From: Protula sp. h YS-2021
Taxonomy: Eukaryota > Annelida > Polychaeta > Sabellida > Serpulidae
Direction: 5' to 3'
NCBI GenBank assembly: GCA_949752745.1
Contig: OX457028.1
Location: forward strand, 8,574,922 to 8,638,921
DNA length: 64,000 nucleotides
Shown: one piece after another, positions 1-17,035 of the stretch
Layout: the number at the start of each line of letters is the position of its first letter
Position numbering within the stretch: position 1 is the first letter of the stretch
Notes under the pieces: generated by a model
What the model was told of the DNA's origin: nothing
Seen by the model: only the letters and a program-made list of their open reading frames with translations
The model's database searches: none
Program-made: the position numbers and the translations under genes

Positions 1-685
1 CCGGTCTCGAAAATTAAAATTAAAATTGTTGTGTAGAGCAGAAGATTTTTAAAGTGAGGAAATTGTAGGGTATAGCCAGGATCGAGGAAATACACATTGC
101 GGGGGGGGGGGGCACTCACGGATGAACTGGTCACTATGCGTGTCCTTGACTTTTTGAAACATCTCCTTAACGAGGAAATGGCACTAAGCGAAACATGCTC
201 CGCGTCCAACATAAAGAGAGACCAAGTAGTTATTGTCTTCATGTCTGTCTAGTTTTCGTTCTATCACTGCTTTTGCGAACGTTCCAGCTGCGGCATGAAT
301 ATGTAACTGGGTCAAGTCTTATTTATTAAACTGAACACTCCACTTTTAGGGGGTGAAATTTACAAGGGGCTCCGCGTTTAGTTTAAAACGGGGACATTTC
401 TCAGGCTTGACACGCGTTTAGGGGTTGCTTTTAAAAGTCATGGAAATGCATAACCAGTTAGAATGTGAGTGCTCCCTGACGTAGAACTGTGCTTTTCGTA
501 ACATATGTAATAAATATATATAATATATAACATATACATAATTGCAATATTATAAATTTAATTCAAATACAAATGATATATAATATTTTTTAAAGGGGTG
601 AATAACAATTTTCAGGAAATCCCAGGTCTGGTTAATCTGGAAAATGTGTTTGTATTTTTGATTATCGACTTATCACGGCACACAG
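1..685. other. CRAT intron upstream of the first visible exon
   Basis: No exon is supported here. The stretch holds a poly-G tract and a copy of a dispersed repeat (about 97-470) and then AT-rich DNA up to the acceptor at 684-685. Earlier CRAT exons, including the one with the catalytic histidine, must lie left of the window. Confidence 0.6.
97..470 (+). repeat. Dispersed repeat, copy 1 of 2
   Basis: A poly-G run followed by cactca-g-a--aactggt-a-ta-gcgtgtc recurs in the same orientation at about 5126-5400. Later shared parts include an atttct/gtttagttt region and a conserved end around atggaaatgcataacca versus atggtaatgcataccat. It is an unclassified dispersed family; the edges are approximate because divergence is high. 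Confidence 0.5.
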
Positions 686-7302
<6,617 letters not shown>

Positions 7303-8098
7303 TTGCTTACGGATACAAACTGTGTAATGGTTTTCTATCGATGTGGTTGAGACTTAAATGAACGCTTCTGTCGATTTGTTTGCATTGTCTTTACGTATTT
7401 GAGACATAACTATATTTACAAAAGTGGTTGTACGTTTGATCATATCTACAACTATAAGAGGAATCAACATTAGTGGTGATTTCCCAAAGAAACCCTGAGT
7501 TAAATGTTGAATATCTCATATTAATCTAGGTTAACAAATGGCTAGATCACCATGACATGTTTTAGTCCCGTTGGAGTTCATACAATGAAACAGAAATATT
7601 TCGTTCACATGCATGCAACTCTCTTGCAATGAACCACAATGTCTCAAGATTTAAAACTGTCTCTCAGTCGAAAATAGTAATCTAAATGCATCCTACTGCT
7701 GAAAAAACTGCAAATCTTAAATCCACAGAACACATTTACCGATCATCTAAATGGTGTGTTATAAAATGTAATGTAGTATAGGAATCAATCAAATTATAGC
7801 GGATAAGCTATGTGTTTCCTGATGTGCCAAACTTAACTCAGTCTGTCAAATCTACCAAAAAAAAATAAATAATTATTCCTGCCAGTAGTAAGTATAGTTC
7901 TAGAGAATAAAATAGCAAAGTGATACTAAACAACGCTTAGAAACTGTATAATTGCTGCAGTGTGATTGTTTTAAGACTTGTTACAACTGTTTTGTTATTC
8001 CCTCTTGTTTTAATATATTTAAATGCAACTTCTAGAATCTAGTCAAGAGTATAGTTATAGTTCGTTGGAATGTGATAATACTTAGCTAATTCAATAAA
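7303..8098 (+). other. CRAT 3' untranslated region
   Basis: AT-rich sequence between the CRAT stop codon and an AATAAA signal at 8093-8098, which is followed by a GT/T-rich stretch (gtgttttatt). No competing reading frame is supported. Confidence 0.6.
8093..8098 (+). terminator. CRAT polyadenylation signal AATAAA
   Basis: Exact hexamer about 790 nt after the stop codon with a downstream T/GT-rich element. It is the best candidate for the transcript end; another hexamer further on cannot be excluded. Confidence 0.55.
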
Positions 8099-8099
8099 G

Positions 8100-9055
8100 A
8101 AAACCGTTATTTGATGTGTTTTATTATAAAAATGAATTCAATATTTTAATATTTAATACAAAAAGAATCAGTACTGTACACAGGTGCTTTTATGTACACT
8201 GTTGTTATTTACGGATTTACTTACCTTTTTAAAACTTCTATTATTTAAATACAATTTTATATCTGATCAGGTCAATATACAGAAAAATAGTTTTTATTAA
8301 CTTAGTAAAGCCCTAATATTATCTAGCACAATACTCGCTCACACAAGTACTCAGTAAACAATAAATTCGAATCCACATTTCAGGGATCGAAAATGTGAAA
8401 TTTCAACAATGTTTATACGATGTTATGTGAACGCTCATATATACGTACGCATTGCGTTTTAGAATTATGTATTTAATTAATTCAATAATTTCGATGAAAC
8501 AAAGGCCTTTGAAAAACTTTGCGCTGGATTATTTTTTAGTTTAAAAGAATCCACATCTAACTGCGCAATTCTTTCGGCATTTCTAAACAATTTGTGTATC
8601 TGCACATGGTATTTTGAATCTTGAATTCTTCGGAGGCCTTTAATCAGCTTAAATATTCAAACAATTACGAGAGTCTTTGAAGCAAAATCAAACCACTGGT
8701 TGATATTAAATCTATTACTTGATTTCGTTGTTTCCAATAGTTTGGTGTCGGGCTTAAAATTATAGTTAGTGATATAGTGCATGGGTGTTCTTTTTATAAA
8801 TATAGATGATTTTTAAGTAATAATTATGGTCACATTGTCATACTGAGAAAAATGCCGTAAAAAGAATTGACAACAGACTCGGTTGGTCATTGACTATAAA
8901 TAACACCTAAAATGTAAGATCAGAAAAAAATGCATGTGATTGAACTTAACAATATATTGCTTGAGCATTACTTTCATTATGATCTAGCAGTCAATGGAAG
9001 CCTAAGTTTTTCAGTCCTAATACGTGATTTCCTGGCAGCGATGACTATGCACCCA
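8100..9055. other. Intergenic, nothing recognised
   Basis: AT-rich DNA without a supported reading frame, tandem array or element boundary. Confidence 0.5.
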
Positions 9056-9059
9056 TAAT

Positions 9060-9240
9060 TTTTTTCAGTCACAGACTGTCACAGCTTTGTCAAGAACTTG
9101 TCAATTTATTGTCAGTTTGACAAGACTGGTCCCATCAGGGTCTTGATGACCAATGCCTCCTCACACAATAACAAATACTTATCGCTAACTTGTCTGAAAC
9201 TTGTCACAATCTTGACAAGTACTGCTTTAACATGACGTCA
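9060..9240. repeat. Cluster of TTGTCA/TTGACA words
   Basis: The words ttgtcaa, ttgtca, ttgacaag and tgtcaca occur about nine times in 180 bp on both strands. A larger cluster of the same vocabulary lies at 15770-16150, and a few more copies at 9738-9770. Confidence 0.5.
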
Positions 9241-9450
9241 CATCTTTTTCAAAGCAACTGAAAACCCGCGGACATTCTTTTTGAGATTTCTCTTATTTTA
9301 ATGAATATTACTATAAGTTTGAAATTATGACGGTCTTGTCCAGTACTATGTCCCCATGACATCACATCTTTTTGAACAGAACTGAAAACACACGGACATT
9401 CGTTTTTAGATTTCTTAGATTCTTATGAATATTACTAGAAGTTTCAAATT
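9232..9450 (+). repeat. Tandem duplication, about 124-bp period, 2 copies
   Basis: The segments beginning catgacgtcacatcttttt (9232) and catgacatcacatcttttt (9356) are collinear through gaatattact-taagttt. They are diverged and non-coding. Confidence 0.75.
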
Positions 9451-11860
9451 ATTAGACCTTAAAAATATGCTTAATGAATAATTAAGAGCAAAGAGCATAT
9501 TTTCTGCAAGTTTGAAATGAATGCAAAGTTTACTATCGCCTACTGTTCCGATGAACAATGTACATTCTGGGCGTATTGACAAATAATCAAACAACGGTGT
9601 ATGGATTTGATTATTTTAATGTTTCCTATAACAAAACCTTATGGTATAGCTATTATATCCGCAGCATAAACGTGCATATTTAAATCACAATGTGCCTTAT
9701 ATTATACTCAACAAAACTATTCAGAAACTGCAAAGCTTTTCAGAAACTTGTCAATAGCTCGTCAACCTGACCAATACTGTGGTGAAAGAATTGGCGTGGG
9801 GATTGCTTGAATTGCAGGGCTTTAATGTGATAAAAATTAAACTTTTAAAGATATCAAAGAGAAAACTCATTTCAGATACGACTTCAGAAAAGAGTATATA
9901 AAAATGATATTAGTTATCAAAAGAATTTCAATGACATAATTAAAACAAATTTTGACATAAAAGTCAATAATCGAAATAAGTAAAGGGCTTTGAACTCACA
10001 ATATCACTCAGTCACTCACGACTTTAAATTTGTTTAAATGGTGGAACTTAAAAATTTTGCAGCCCTAGTTTCAAACTGCTTCTATTATGTCGTTGGAGGA
10101 CTTTCAGTTTTCAGAGGTAGTCCTATCTTGAAAATAGACTTTTTATTTAATCAATTAAAATTTTTGTGAGCCATTTTTTAAAATGTTCCTCTGTCCATAA
10201 TTTTAATCGAACTACCTTCAAATTTAGTCAGACTGTTCGTCAGGTGATTCTTTTAAAAATTCTTTTAGAACGATTCTCAAAAATTGGAAGCCGTTTTCCT
10301 ATTTTTTCGTCCAGATCGCCTTTAAATTTGATAAACTATGAGAAATGCCCGTATTTGGCGGATCGTTAAAAATATTAGACCACTTCTATAAAATTAAAAA
10401 ACAATCCGTCTAACATCACTTGCAGCAGAAGAACTGTTTTGAAATACTGAATACACAAAACTGTTCAAAGCCGACGTCAATATTTTGAGGATTGTCAAAA
10501 AATTTTCTAATCTAGATCAAATTTTTCTAGATGTTGGAATGAGCCACGTGGACATTTATTTCTTACATAATACCGTATAAAGTTTTCGAGAAGCAGATGT
10601 CACGTTATGGCTTTAAATCCAAGGTCACGACACAGACACGCATTTATCCCTTACTTCACACCGCATATGAAGTGGAGTTCTCCGAACGAGATATGAGATG
10701 TTTGTGACCCTACTATACAAGACCGAGTTTACTAAGATTATTGTGGCGATTATTAAGCTCCAGCGTAAAAGTTCATAGAAATGTGTGATAAATTCAATCA
10801 ACATTCTGTACCATTTTGCGAACTGGTTACGGAAATACTTAAAATGCATGAATATGGCTCAAATCGTTGAGAAAAGTAATTTGCAAGACAGACATATCTA
10901 TTTTTTCTAATTTCTAAAATATCAGTGTATCAAAGTATTAACATTGGTTATCGCGATCCATAATAATAAAAAATTCTTTGGAACATATAGCACCACATGG
11001 ATGACTTTACCAGGTGTCCTGCTGCTATGTTTACTATGCCTGTCAACCAACCGACCAATCAGCGCATGCTGCAGTTCCTGTCATGTGATCGAATCATCCC
11101 CGACTTATCGCGATTCGAGTAACAGGAGATTTTTCTCCGGCAAAATATTGTTAAAATGACGGATCAAAATAAGGTAAATGCATACCTTGTAGGATATTAT
11201 TTATCTGGGATCTTGTATCTACGTAGACTGTATGTTTTTGTTGGCTTTGAGTACGTTTTCTTTGGTTTGCTGACTTTGCTGATTCCTACACGCCTTTGTT
11301 CTGGGTTTTATCTGACCACTTTCGTTCGGTAAATGCTTCCCTGCCACCAGAATGCAGTGTCGGTTATGTGTAATAGAGAGTGGGATGCTTTCTGGGCGAT
11401 TCTCTCAGTTTTCATTTGGAGGGTTTTCCTCACTTTCAGCAAACAGTTTGCACTGAGTATGCTCTTCAAACAGGAAGGTTCTTTCTATCTTCCACTGTCT
11501 TTCTTCCTTTGGCTAACGGTAGGGCTTTATAGGCAGTTAAACACGTAATTTTTACGGGTTCGGGAAGTTTTGGCTTCTTTTACCTAGATACTGCGGCAAC
11601 TTTCCTGGAGAGTTGCCTACACTTTCCTCTTTCGTGTTTTCAACACGCCTAGGCTGTCTGCTGCGGCTTTGTTTTTTTTTCGCGGTGGGGAATAGTGTAG
11701 CCGCTTCTGTACACATTTGAATCGGTGTAGAATCGACCATGTATCCGGAACAGCTACACTACGGTTGTTGGAGTAACACCTATGTAGTGTTATCTTCGAT
11801 AACAGGTCGTGGTACGGGGTTATCATGGGGATGTTTTCCCTGTGCGCGTTTTTGACACCG
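9451..11860. other. Intergenic DNA, no supported gene
   Basis: Only short chance reading frames without recognisable motifs are present. The last 700 bp may belong to the 5' end of the DIRS-like element that follows: the word ttgtatctacgt at about 11213 recurs at about 15215 beyond its recombinase, a weak hint of a terminal repeat. Confidence 0.4.
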
Positions 11861-11861
11861 T

Positions 11862-12212
11862 ATGTTAATCCGTCGCAGTGACGGTTACAACACAATAGGG
11901 TATTTGTGGCAATTTCGTATTGATTTGCCAGTCGTGTTGCCACCGACTCGCTGTACTAACGAGTCGTGCTGCCACCGACTCGATGTGCTCACGGGTCGTG
12001 TTGCCAACGACTCGCTGTGCCCACGGGTTTTGTTGCCACCGACCCGATATGCTCACGGCTCGTGTTGCCACCGACTCGCTATAGTCACGGGTCGTGTTGC
12101 CACCGACAGCTACGCCACGGAAAGGCAGAGTACGACTCCAGTTTCGACGCCCCAGCCAAAGAAGAAAAAATTGGACACAAAAAAGCAGGTTGCCACTCCT
12201 AAGCACAGGTAG
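11862..12212 (+). pseudogene. Gag-like N-terminal region of the DIRS element
   Basis: A reading frame of about 116 residues whose front half is the translation of a 32-bp tandem array and whose C-terminus is strongly basic (PKKKKLDTKKQ). A basic Gag-like product before RT is usual for DIRS elements, but no Gag fold is visible and the first half may be repeat-driven. Confidence 0.35.
11932..12120 (+). repeat. 32-bp tandem array, about 6 units
   Basis: Units start with tcgtgttgccaccgactcg at 11932, 11964, 11996, 12028, 12060 and 12092. The last one decays into the basic coding stretch. Spacing is exact at 32 bp, so the frame rotates from unit to unit. Confidence 0.92.
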
Positions 12213-13890
12213 CAACCAATTAAAGTATCCGGTGCAGATCCCACGACGATCACTGCCAGATACTTTCGGTTCTTGCAAACAATTGGCTGATCAGTGTCAA
12301 GAATTGAGCGTAAATGTGCCTGTAGGGGGAAGTCTAAAGGCAAGTCTGGCGAGCTCCGGTGATTGCAATTGGGTTACCCTTTGCCCTTTGCAAGGGACAG
12401 GTCGGGTTGCTAAGCTCTTCCAAGTTTCCCAATCCTTCTTTAGTCACGACACATGATCAAAATCCAGCGAAGCAACTTGTGTTACAACTGATGGTTCAAG
12501 AGCTCATAGACAAGAGGGCTGTAGAAAAGATGCCAGTAGGCAAACCTGCGTCTTCAGTCGTGTCTTTCTCGTACCTAAAAATCAGGGGGTTGGCGACTTG
12601 TCATAGACTTGTCATAGTCAGTTTCTCCATCTTAAATCGTTCACGATGGATACGCCCCAAATCGATGCTAAGTCAGGGGATGTGGACGGTGTCCGAGGAT
12701 TTTTCCGATGCATATCTGCACATTCCGATGCACGAGTCTGCTCGTCGCTTTCTCACATTTACGGTAGAGGATTATTGGTTTTTCGCCCTCCCCTTCGGAT
12801 TGTCAACGGCCCGGTTTATGTTTCACGCACGAGTAATGAAGGTACTCAAGAGGTGGAGTCGTCAAGCAGGGTTGCTGTTGTTCCAATATCTGGACGATTG
12901 GCAAAACAGAGTTCACAAAATAATGTCACTCATTGTCACGATTGCCTCTACACCCAAGCATCGGGTGACTCAGCAATAGTTTCTTCTCGGGTTGTTAGTC
13001 ACAACAGAAAAGACGGTCCAGCTGGGTAGGCGTCATTTGCAGGAGTTTCAGCGGGTGGTCTTGAAGGCTTTGCGTTAGGGCAGGTTGCCGACACGTCGGG
13101 TAAGGTCGTGGTTGCTAGCTATAAGGGATCTGGATTGGTGGTCGTGTCAACCCAGTTTCTTGGTCGGTGTTCCCTTTTCTCTCCCAGCTCCATCGAGGCA
13201 AGTGCAGATTGACGCTTCTTGCACCGGGTGGGGTGTTGTTTTCCAGGGTGGCATGTGGAAGGACTCTTGGTCAGATCAGGAATGACCTTTGCATATCAAT
13301 GTATTGGAAATGAAGGCGGTTTTGATAGCTTGTCAAATTCTGCAAACATTTCTATGCGGTCATCTAGTTCAGTTTCTCGTAGACAATCAGACGATGGTGT
13401 GGTTTTTGGCCAGGCCGGGAGGCACTCGCTCATCCATGTTGTCTCGTCTCACCAAAGAGGTCCCATTGCTTGCTCGGGAGGGCTGATTCTTCTAACTTTG
13501 CCGGCAGTCTGAATGTTCTAGGGGACCTAGCATCCCAGACAGGTCAGGTTGTTCAAACCGAGTGGGCGTTAGCGGATTACAAGTTTCGATGGATTGCCTC
13601 GCAGTCTCCATGGGGTGCACCTCATAGATTTGTTTGCCAACAGGCTCAATCATCGTCTTCCGGCGTACATGTCCCCGTGTCCGGATCTGGGGTCAATAGT
13701 GATCGATGCATTGCTGTGTCACTGGTCGGTGCAGGTGTTGTGTGCCTTCCCTCCGAGGCCTCAGCACCTCCTGTTGTTAGCTTTCAGAACGTCTTGGTTT
13801 ACTGTTTCGATTCGGTTACCGTGCCTCACGAGTCTTCCGGTTCATCTGGAGTATGGCAGTCTGTGGCAACCTCATTGAGAGCATTATCAT
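12212..13890 (+). pseudogene. DIRS reverse transcriptase / RNase H, broken
   Basis: The RT core is seen at about 12670-12900: FSDAYLHIPMHESARRF (motif A), ALPFGLS and the catalytic YLDDW (YxDD). A connection region (FLLGLLVTTEK) lies near 12980. RNase H follows at 13195-13490 with IDASCTGWG, INVLEMKAV (catalytic Glu) and VDNQTMV (catalytic Asp). A DIRS-typical tail with DLFANRLNHRLP is at about 13626. Each block is in a different frame from its neighbours, with at least four frameshifts or stops. The order RT-RH and the wording match DIRS elements rather than LTR retrotransposons. It is not functional. Confidence 0.85.
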
Positions 13891-14880
13891 CTAAATCCTC
13901 AGTTGTTTCGCCTCAAACTTTGGTGCATAAGTTTTCCTTCTTGAAATCGCAGGGATTTTCTCAGCGAGTACCACAGAGAATGGACAGAATTCACTAGGAT
14001 TCCACCAACAAGGTGTATCTTGGCGTTTGTTCGAGTCATGGTGTCTGGATAGGGGTATTGATCCCGTGGCTGCCGTGGTGGCAGTGGCCGACTTTTTCTG
14101 TAGTTGCCTGAGGTCAGGAGGGTGTCGGTTAGACAGTCATGACTTAGCGCTTACTCTGATCTTTATTTTGAAGAGGGCATCGGGGTATGATTTGTTCATC
14201 TTATGAAGTGTTGGCGGATTTGGTTAAATCCTTTCAATTGGAACGGCCTTTTCCGGATAGACGGTGGTGCCTTGGGATTTGTCATTGGTTTTGAAGTATC
14301 TTACACCGCCACTTTTCCATCATTCCATCATTTCAGATGAGCTGCTTACCCTGAAGTGTGTGTTTCTGGTGGCATTGGCCTCGGATAAACGCCGCACGGA
14401 AATACACGCGTTGCAAAACGTTGTCAGTCAGGTCAAAGGCTCGTGGGAGGGGGTCGATCTCAAACCATTGCCGTCTTTCTTGGACAAGACGCATATTGTG
14501 ACTGAAGGTTTGGGTACGTTTGAACAGAACAGAACAGAACAGATGTCCCGTATCCCCTCTATGCGCGTATGTTAAACGGTCGGCTACGTATCGCAGCACG
14601 TTGCAGCATCGTCTGTTTATCTCATTTATGCGAAGTATTTCTGTAGATTTGTTGAAAGCGTCTATTTCGAATAATATCAAGAAAGCCATATTGTTAGCAT
14701 ATGATGATATAATTAAAGAGACTGAAGATGTAATTTAAAAGAGATTGTCAATTAGCTCATCAGGTCAGACATGTGGCGTACTCCTTGCGCAGTACAAATG
14801 GGTGTCAATGTGTGAATTATTGCGCGTTGGTTGTTGGGCATCGCCTAGCACTGCATTATTTGCAAGAGTATACAAATGAT
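13890..14880 (+). pseudogene. DIRS tyrosine recombinase, broken
   Basis: N-terminal core-binding text is at 14009-14090 (GVSWRLFESWCLDRGIDP). The catalytic domain includes LVALASDKRRTEIHAL (first catalytic Arg) at about 14365-14415, an HQVRH box (H-x-x-R) at about 14759, and RVGCWASPSTALF at about 14825, which precedes where the nucleophilic tyrosine is expected. These sit in separate frames, so the gene is dead. The enzyme would have integrated the element through a circular intermediate. Confidence 0.8.
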
Positions 14881-15250
14881 GCAGTGAGTAATTTGCATAG
14901 TCTTGGTCCCTTTGTTGCTGTTGAATCAGTGATTCATAACAGTCCTCCTTCTTGCAGGACTCAGCATTCCGTGGGAAGAAGCATTACAAGAAGAAGAAGA
15001 TCTCTAAGTAGAATGGGGGTACAGACGCAATATGGATCTGCAGCGGCAGTGTGGCAAATTCTAGATCACGTGACTGCTCTCCTGTCGGCCCGGCGCAGTA
15101 CGGTTTCTACCATGGTCTGATTTTGGACATGTGGCGGGTTGGCAAGAACTGTAGTGCTTTCTTTGATGCTGTTCATGATCCTCTCTTTGGCAAAAAAAGG
15201 GGGGATAAGCTCCCTTGTATCTACGTGTCACTTTGTTTGAGCTAACGATG

Positions 15251-15769
15251 TTTGATAATGGACATGTCGTGGTGAAATCTCAGTGAACTTGTTATTTGTT
15301 ATTAAATGGGCAGTTCGCGGTGAGACCCGGCTGAAATTAAAGAAATAAACTGAATTTACTTCTTTTATTTCTGCCTGCAGTCCGTATGCATTGGGTAGTC
15401 AACTCATAAAACTGAGTATTAAGAAATTAAATACTTCAGATATGCATCCAAAATTTGAATGCCTGATCAAAACTTTGAGGAAAAGGTGCATATAAACGAA
15501 GAATCCCTCCCAGACTAACCAGATGGAGTCGGCTGCTCTAAAAATGACTTTTATCATAAACATTACATATACGGCATTTGCACCTCATAATTTATTTATT
15601 TTATTCAATATGCGTGAGTGCTAACTTGCAGATTTTTTTGTGTTCCTCTGTGCATAATCGATGTGCCTCTGTCATGGCGCTTCTGTTTCTGTTGTATTTA
15701 ATCAACCACAACTTACCTGGGCACAATGTCCTTGGTAAATGGTGCTATTATACATTTTTCAAATCGTCA
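15251..15769. other. Spacer between DIRS remnant and repeat cluster
   Basis: No gene seen. It begins with a possible 3' tail of the DIRS element (an aataaa at about 15342) and continues as AT-rich DNA. Confidence 0.4.
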
Positions 15770-16150
15770 TGATTTTGTCAAATATTCTTTATTCCAACAG
15801 TTTGTCAGTCATTTGTCAGAGATGTTTTGAAGATTTCGTGACAAAATTTTGTAAAGTGTTAATTGACAAATTTGTGACAAGAAAAGGACAAACCTTTGAC
15901 AAAGACAATTTTTTTTGTAAATTTACATTTAAATTTGGCATTGTCAGGTTGACGGATTTGGGGTCGTCAATCAATTTGACCATTTTTCGACGAACTTGAC
16001 AATTTACGGGTATCTGACAGATTATTGACGGATTATTAGAATAACGTCTTTTTGACAAGTTGTTAATGGACGAATTAGCGACAGGTTTATAACGAAGTAT
16101 TGGCAAATTTTTTACTGGAATTTGTTGAAATGCGCATCGTCAATTGGACA
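15770..16150. repeat. Dense cluster of TTGTCA/TTGACA words
   Basis: Roughly twenty copies of ttgtca, ttgaca, tgacaa and close variants occur in 380 bp at irregular spacing on both strands, ending just outside the Polinton's left target duplication. There is no fixed period, so it is not a simple tandem array. Confidence 0.6.
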
Positions 16151-16157
16151 TAACAAA

Positions 16158-16163
16158 TTAATC
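16158..16163. repeat. Polinton target-site duplication, left (TTAATC)
   Basis: TTAATC directly precedes the AG that starts the left inverted repeat and is repeated exactly after the right end at 32963-32968. Six base pairs is the length typical of Polinton integrase. Confidence 0.95.
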
Positions 16164-16197
16164 AGTAGATAGAAAAGGCCGGTTCTACCGCACTTTG

Positions 16198-16363
16198 TGA
16201 CGTCATACTGTCTGGAAGTGACGTCATAGCGTCTGGACCGGAAGTGTTGTCTGGACCGGAAGTGTTGTCTGGACCGGAAGTGCTGAATGGACCGGAAGTG
16301 CTGTCTGGACCGGAAGTGACGTCATGATAAGCGTTAGGATAGGCGCGACCATCCATGACGTCA
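16198..16363. promoter_or_regulatory. Four CRE palindromes (TGACGTCA) in the left TIR
   Basis: Exact TGACGTCA at 16198-16205, 16219-16226, 16317-16324 and 16356-16363. This is the consensus for CREB/ATF bZIP dimers. Three of the four are present in the right repeat, where one base change (gacgaca) destroys the counterpart of the 16317 site. Whether the sites act in vivo is inference. Confidence 0.6.
16231..16319 (+). repeat. 18-bp array with ETS cores, 5 units
   Basis: Units gtctggaccggaagtgtt and close variants at 16231, 16249, 16267, 16285 and 16303. Every unit holds ACCGGAAGT, the ETS-family consensus. The same array is inverted in the right repeat at about 32807-32895. Confidence 0.9.
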
Positions 16364-16465
16364 TAATGAGGTGATAATGAGGTGATAATGAGGGCATAAT
16401 GAGGTCATAATGAGGTCATAATGAGGTCATCATGAGGTCATCATGAGGTCATCATGAGGTCATGC
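16360..16465 (+). repeat. 11-bp array with AGGTCA half-sites, about 9 units
   Basis: Units of the form aggtcataatg. AGGTCA occurs at 16402, 16413, 16424, 16435, 16446 and 16457; the outer units are aggtga or agggca. The 11-bp period puts the half-sites in direct repeat with 5-bp spacing (DR5). The right repeat has the same array at 32652-32766 with five exact half-sites. Confidence 0.88.
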
Positions 16466-16569
16466 TGTGTGGCGGCTTCCTAGGGTTTCAGTCGATGATC
16501 GTCGAAGTCAATGAAGTCAAGCTTTCATTTCCGAAGTCAATCGACAACAGACCCTAAAAAGTGATGACC

Positions 16570-16844
16570 TGCCCCCCCCCCCTCGAAATTGTGATTTTTG
16601 CATATTTATCCGTTTCAGACGATTCTGAACATTTTTCTTTTTTTTTTGGGTCGACCGACCCCCCTCCCCTCAAAATTGTGATTTTTGCATATTTATCCGT
16701 TTCAGACGATTCTGAACATTTTTCATTTTTTTGGGTCGACCGACCCCCCCCCCCCCCTCAAAATTGTGATTTTTGCATATTTATCCGTTTCAGACGATTC
16801 TGAACATTTTTCATTTTTTGGGTCGACCGACCCCCCCCCCCCCT
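16570..16844 (+). repeat. About 87-bp units with C-run and GGTCGACC, 3 units
   Basis: Each unit has a poly-C run, aattgtgatttttgcatat, cagacgattctgaacattt, a T run and gggtcgaccgacc (containing the palindrome GGTCGACC). The right repeat holds four such units on the other strand. Translations of it are chance open frames. Confidence 0.92.
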
Positions 16845-16890
16845 AGGCGAGCAACATTCTGTCAAGTCAGCTTCAGTTCCATCAGAGGGG

Positions 16891-16898
16891 TATATAAG
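16891..16898 (+). promoter_or_regulatory. TATA box of a left-end promoter
   Basis: tatataag inside gggtatataaggg, about 45 bp inside the left TIR. A start site about 30 bp downstream would fall just before the ATG at 16973, which opens a short candidate leader exon. Confidence 0.6.
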
Positions 16899-16972
16899 GG
16901 ATGAGCATCCAGCAGTGACAGTCATTTCGGTGAGTGGAGCAAGGAAGCAATTGGATCACATCAGATCCAGGG

Positions 16973-16997
16973 ATGGCATCCAGTGACAACTATTTCG
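16973..16997 (+). CDS. Candidate leader exon of the polymerase gene
   Basis: ATG at 16973 reads MASSDNYF plus one base and meets a perfect donor, gtaagt, at 16998. The acceptor ttcatttcag at 18010-18019 restores the frame of the polymerase: one base left over plus two bases from 18020 make a codon, and the reading continues into the ATG at 18046. A near-copy of the exon end with another donor (catttcggtgagt) lies at 16924. It is supported by signals and phase only, not by transcript data. Confidence 0.45.
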
Positions 16998-17035
16998 GTA
17001 AGTGTTTATTGAAACTTTATAAATAAAAAGTGAAC

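Larger units (their letters stand above)
11860..15250 (+). mobile_element. Decayed DIRS-like retroelement (tyrosine-recombinase type)
   Basis: In order: a basic Gag-like end, a reverse transcriptase, an RNase H and a tyrosine recombinase, all on the + strand and split among three frames by stops and frameshifts. RT plus tyrosine recombinase in place of a DDE integrase is diagnostic of the DIRS order. No intact reading frame survives. The boundaries are approximate because I could not confirm the inverted terminal repeats or the internal complementary region. Confidence 0.85.
16164..16844 (+). repeat. Left terminal inverted repeat of the Polinton
   Basis: It matches the reverse complement of 32159-32962. 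From the outside inward it has a unique tip (agtagatagaaaaggccgg), an 18-bp array, an 11-bp array, a unique stretch and three units of about 87 bp; the right copy has four such units. A reading frame of about 60 codons (SGPD repeats) on the minus strand exists in both copies but looks like translated repeat. Confidence 0.95.

Noticed and set aside
16162..16356. Minus-strand frame with SGPD repeats in the left TIR (and its copy at 32770-33057)
   Set aside because: It is the translation of the 18-bp ETS-core array and runs beyond the element end at the right side; no family or codon signal supports it.
16561..16803. Frames with VIFAYLSVSDDSEHFSFF repeats in the TIRs
   Set aside because: Translation of units whose length is a multiple of three; interrupted by homopolymers and absent from any known protein family.
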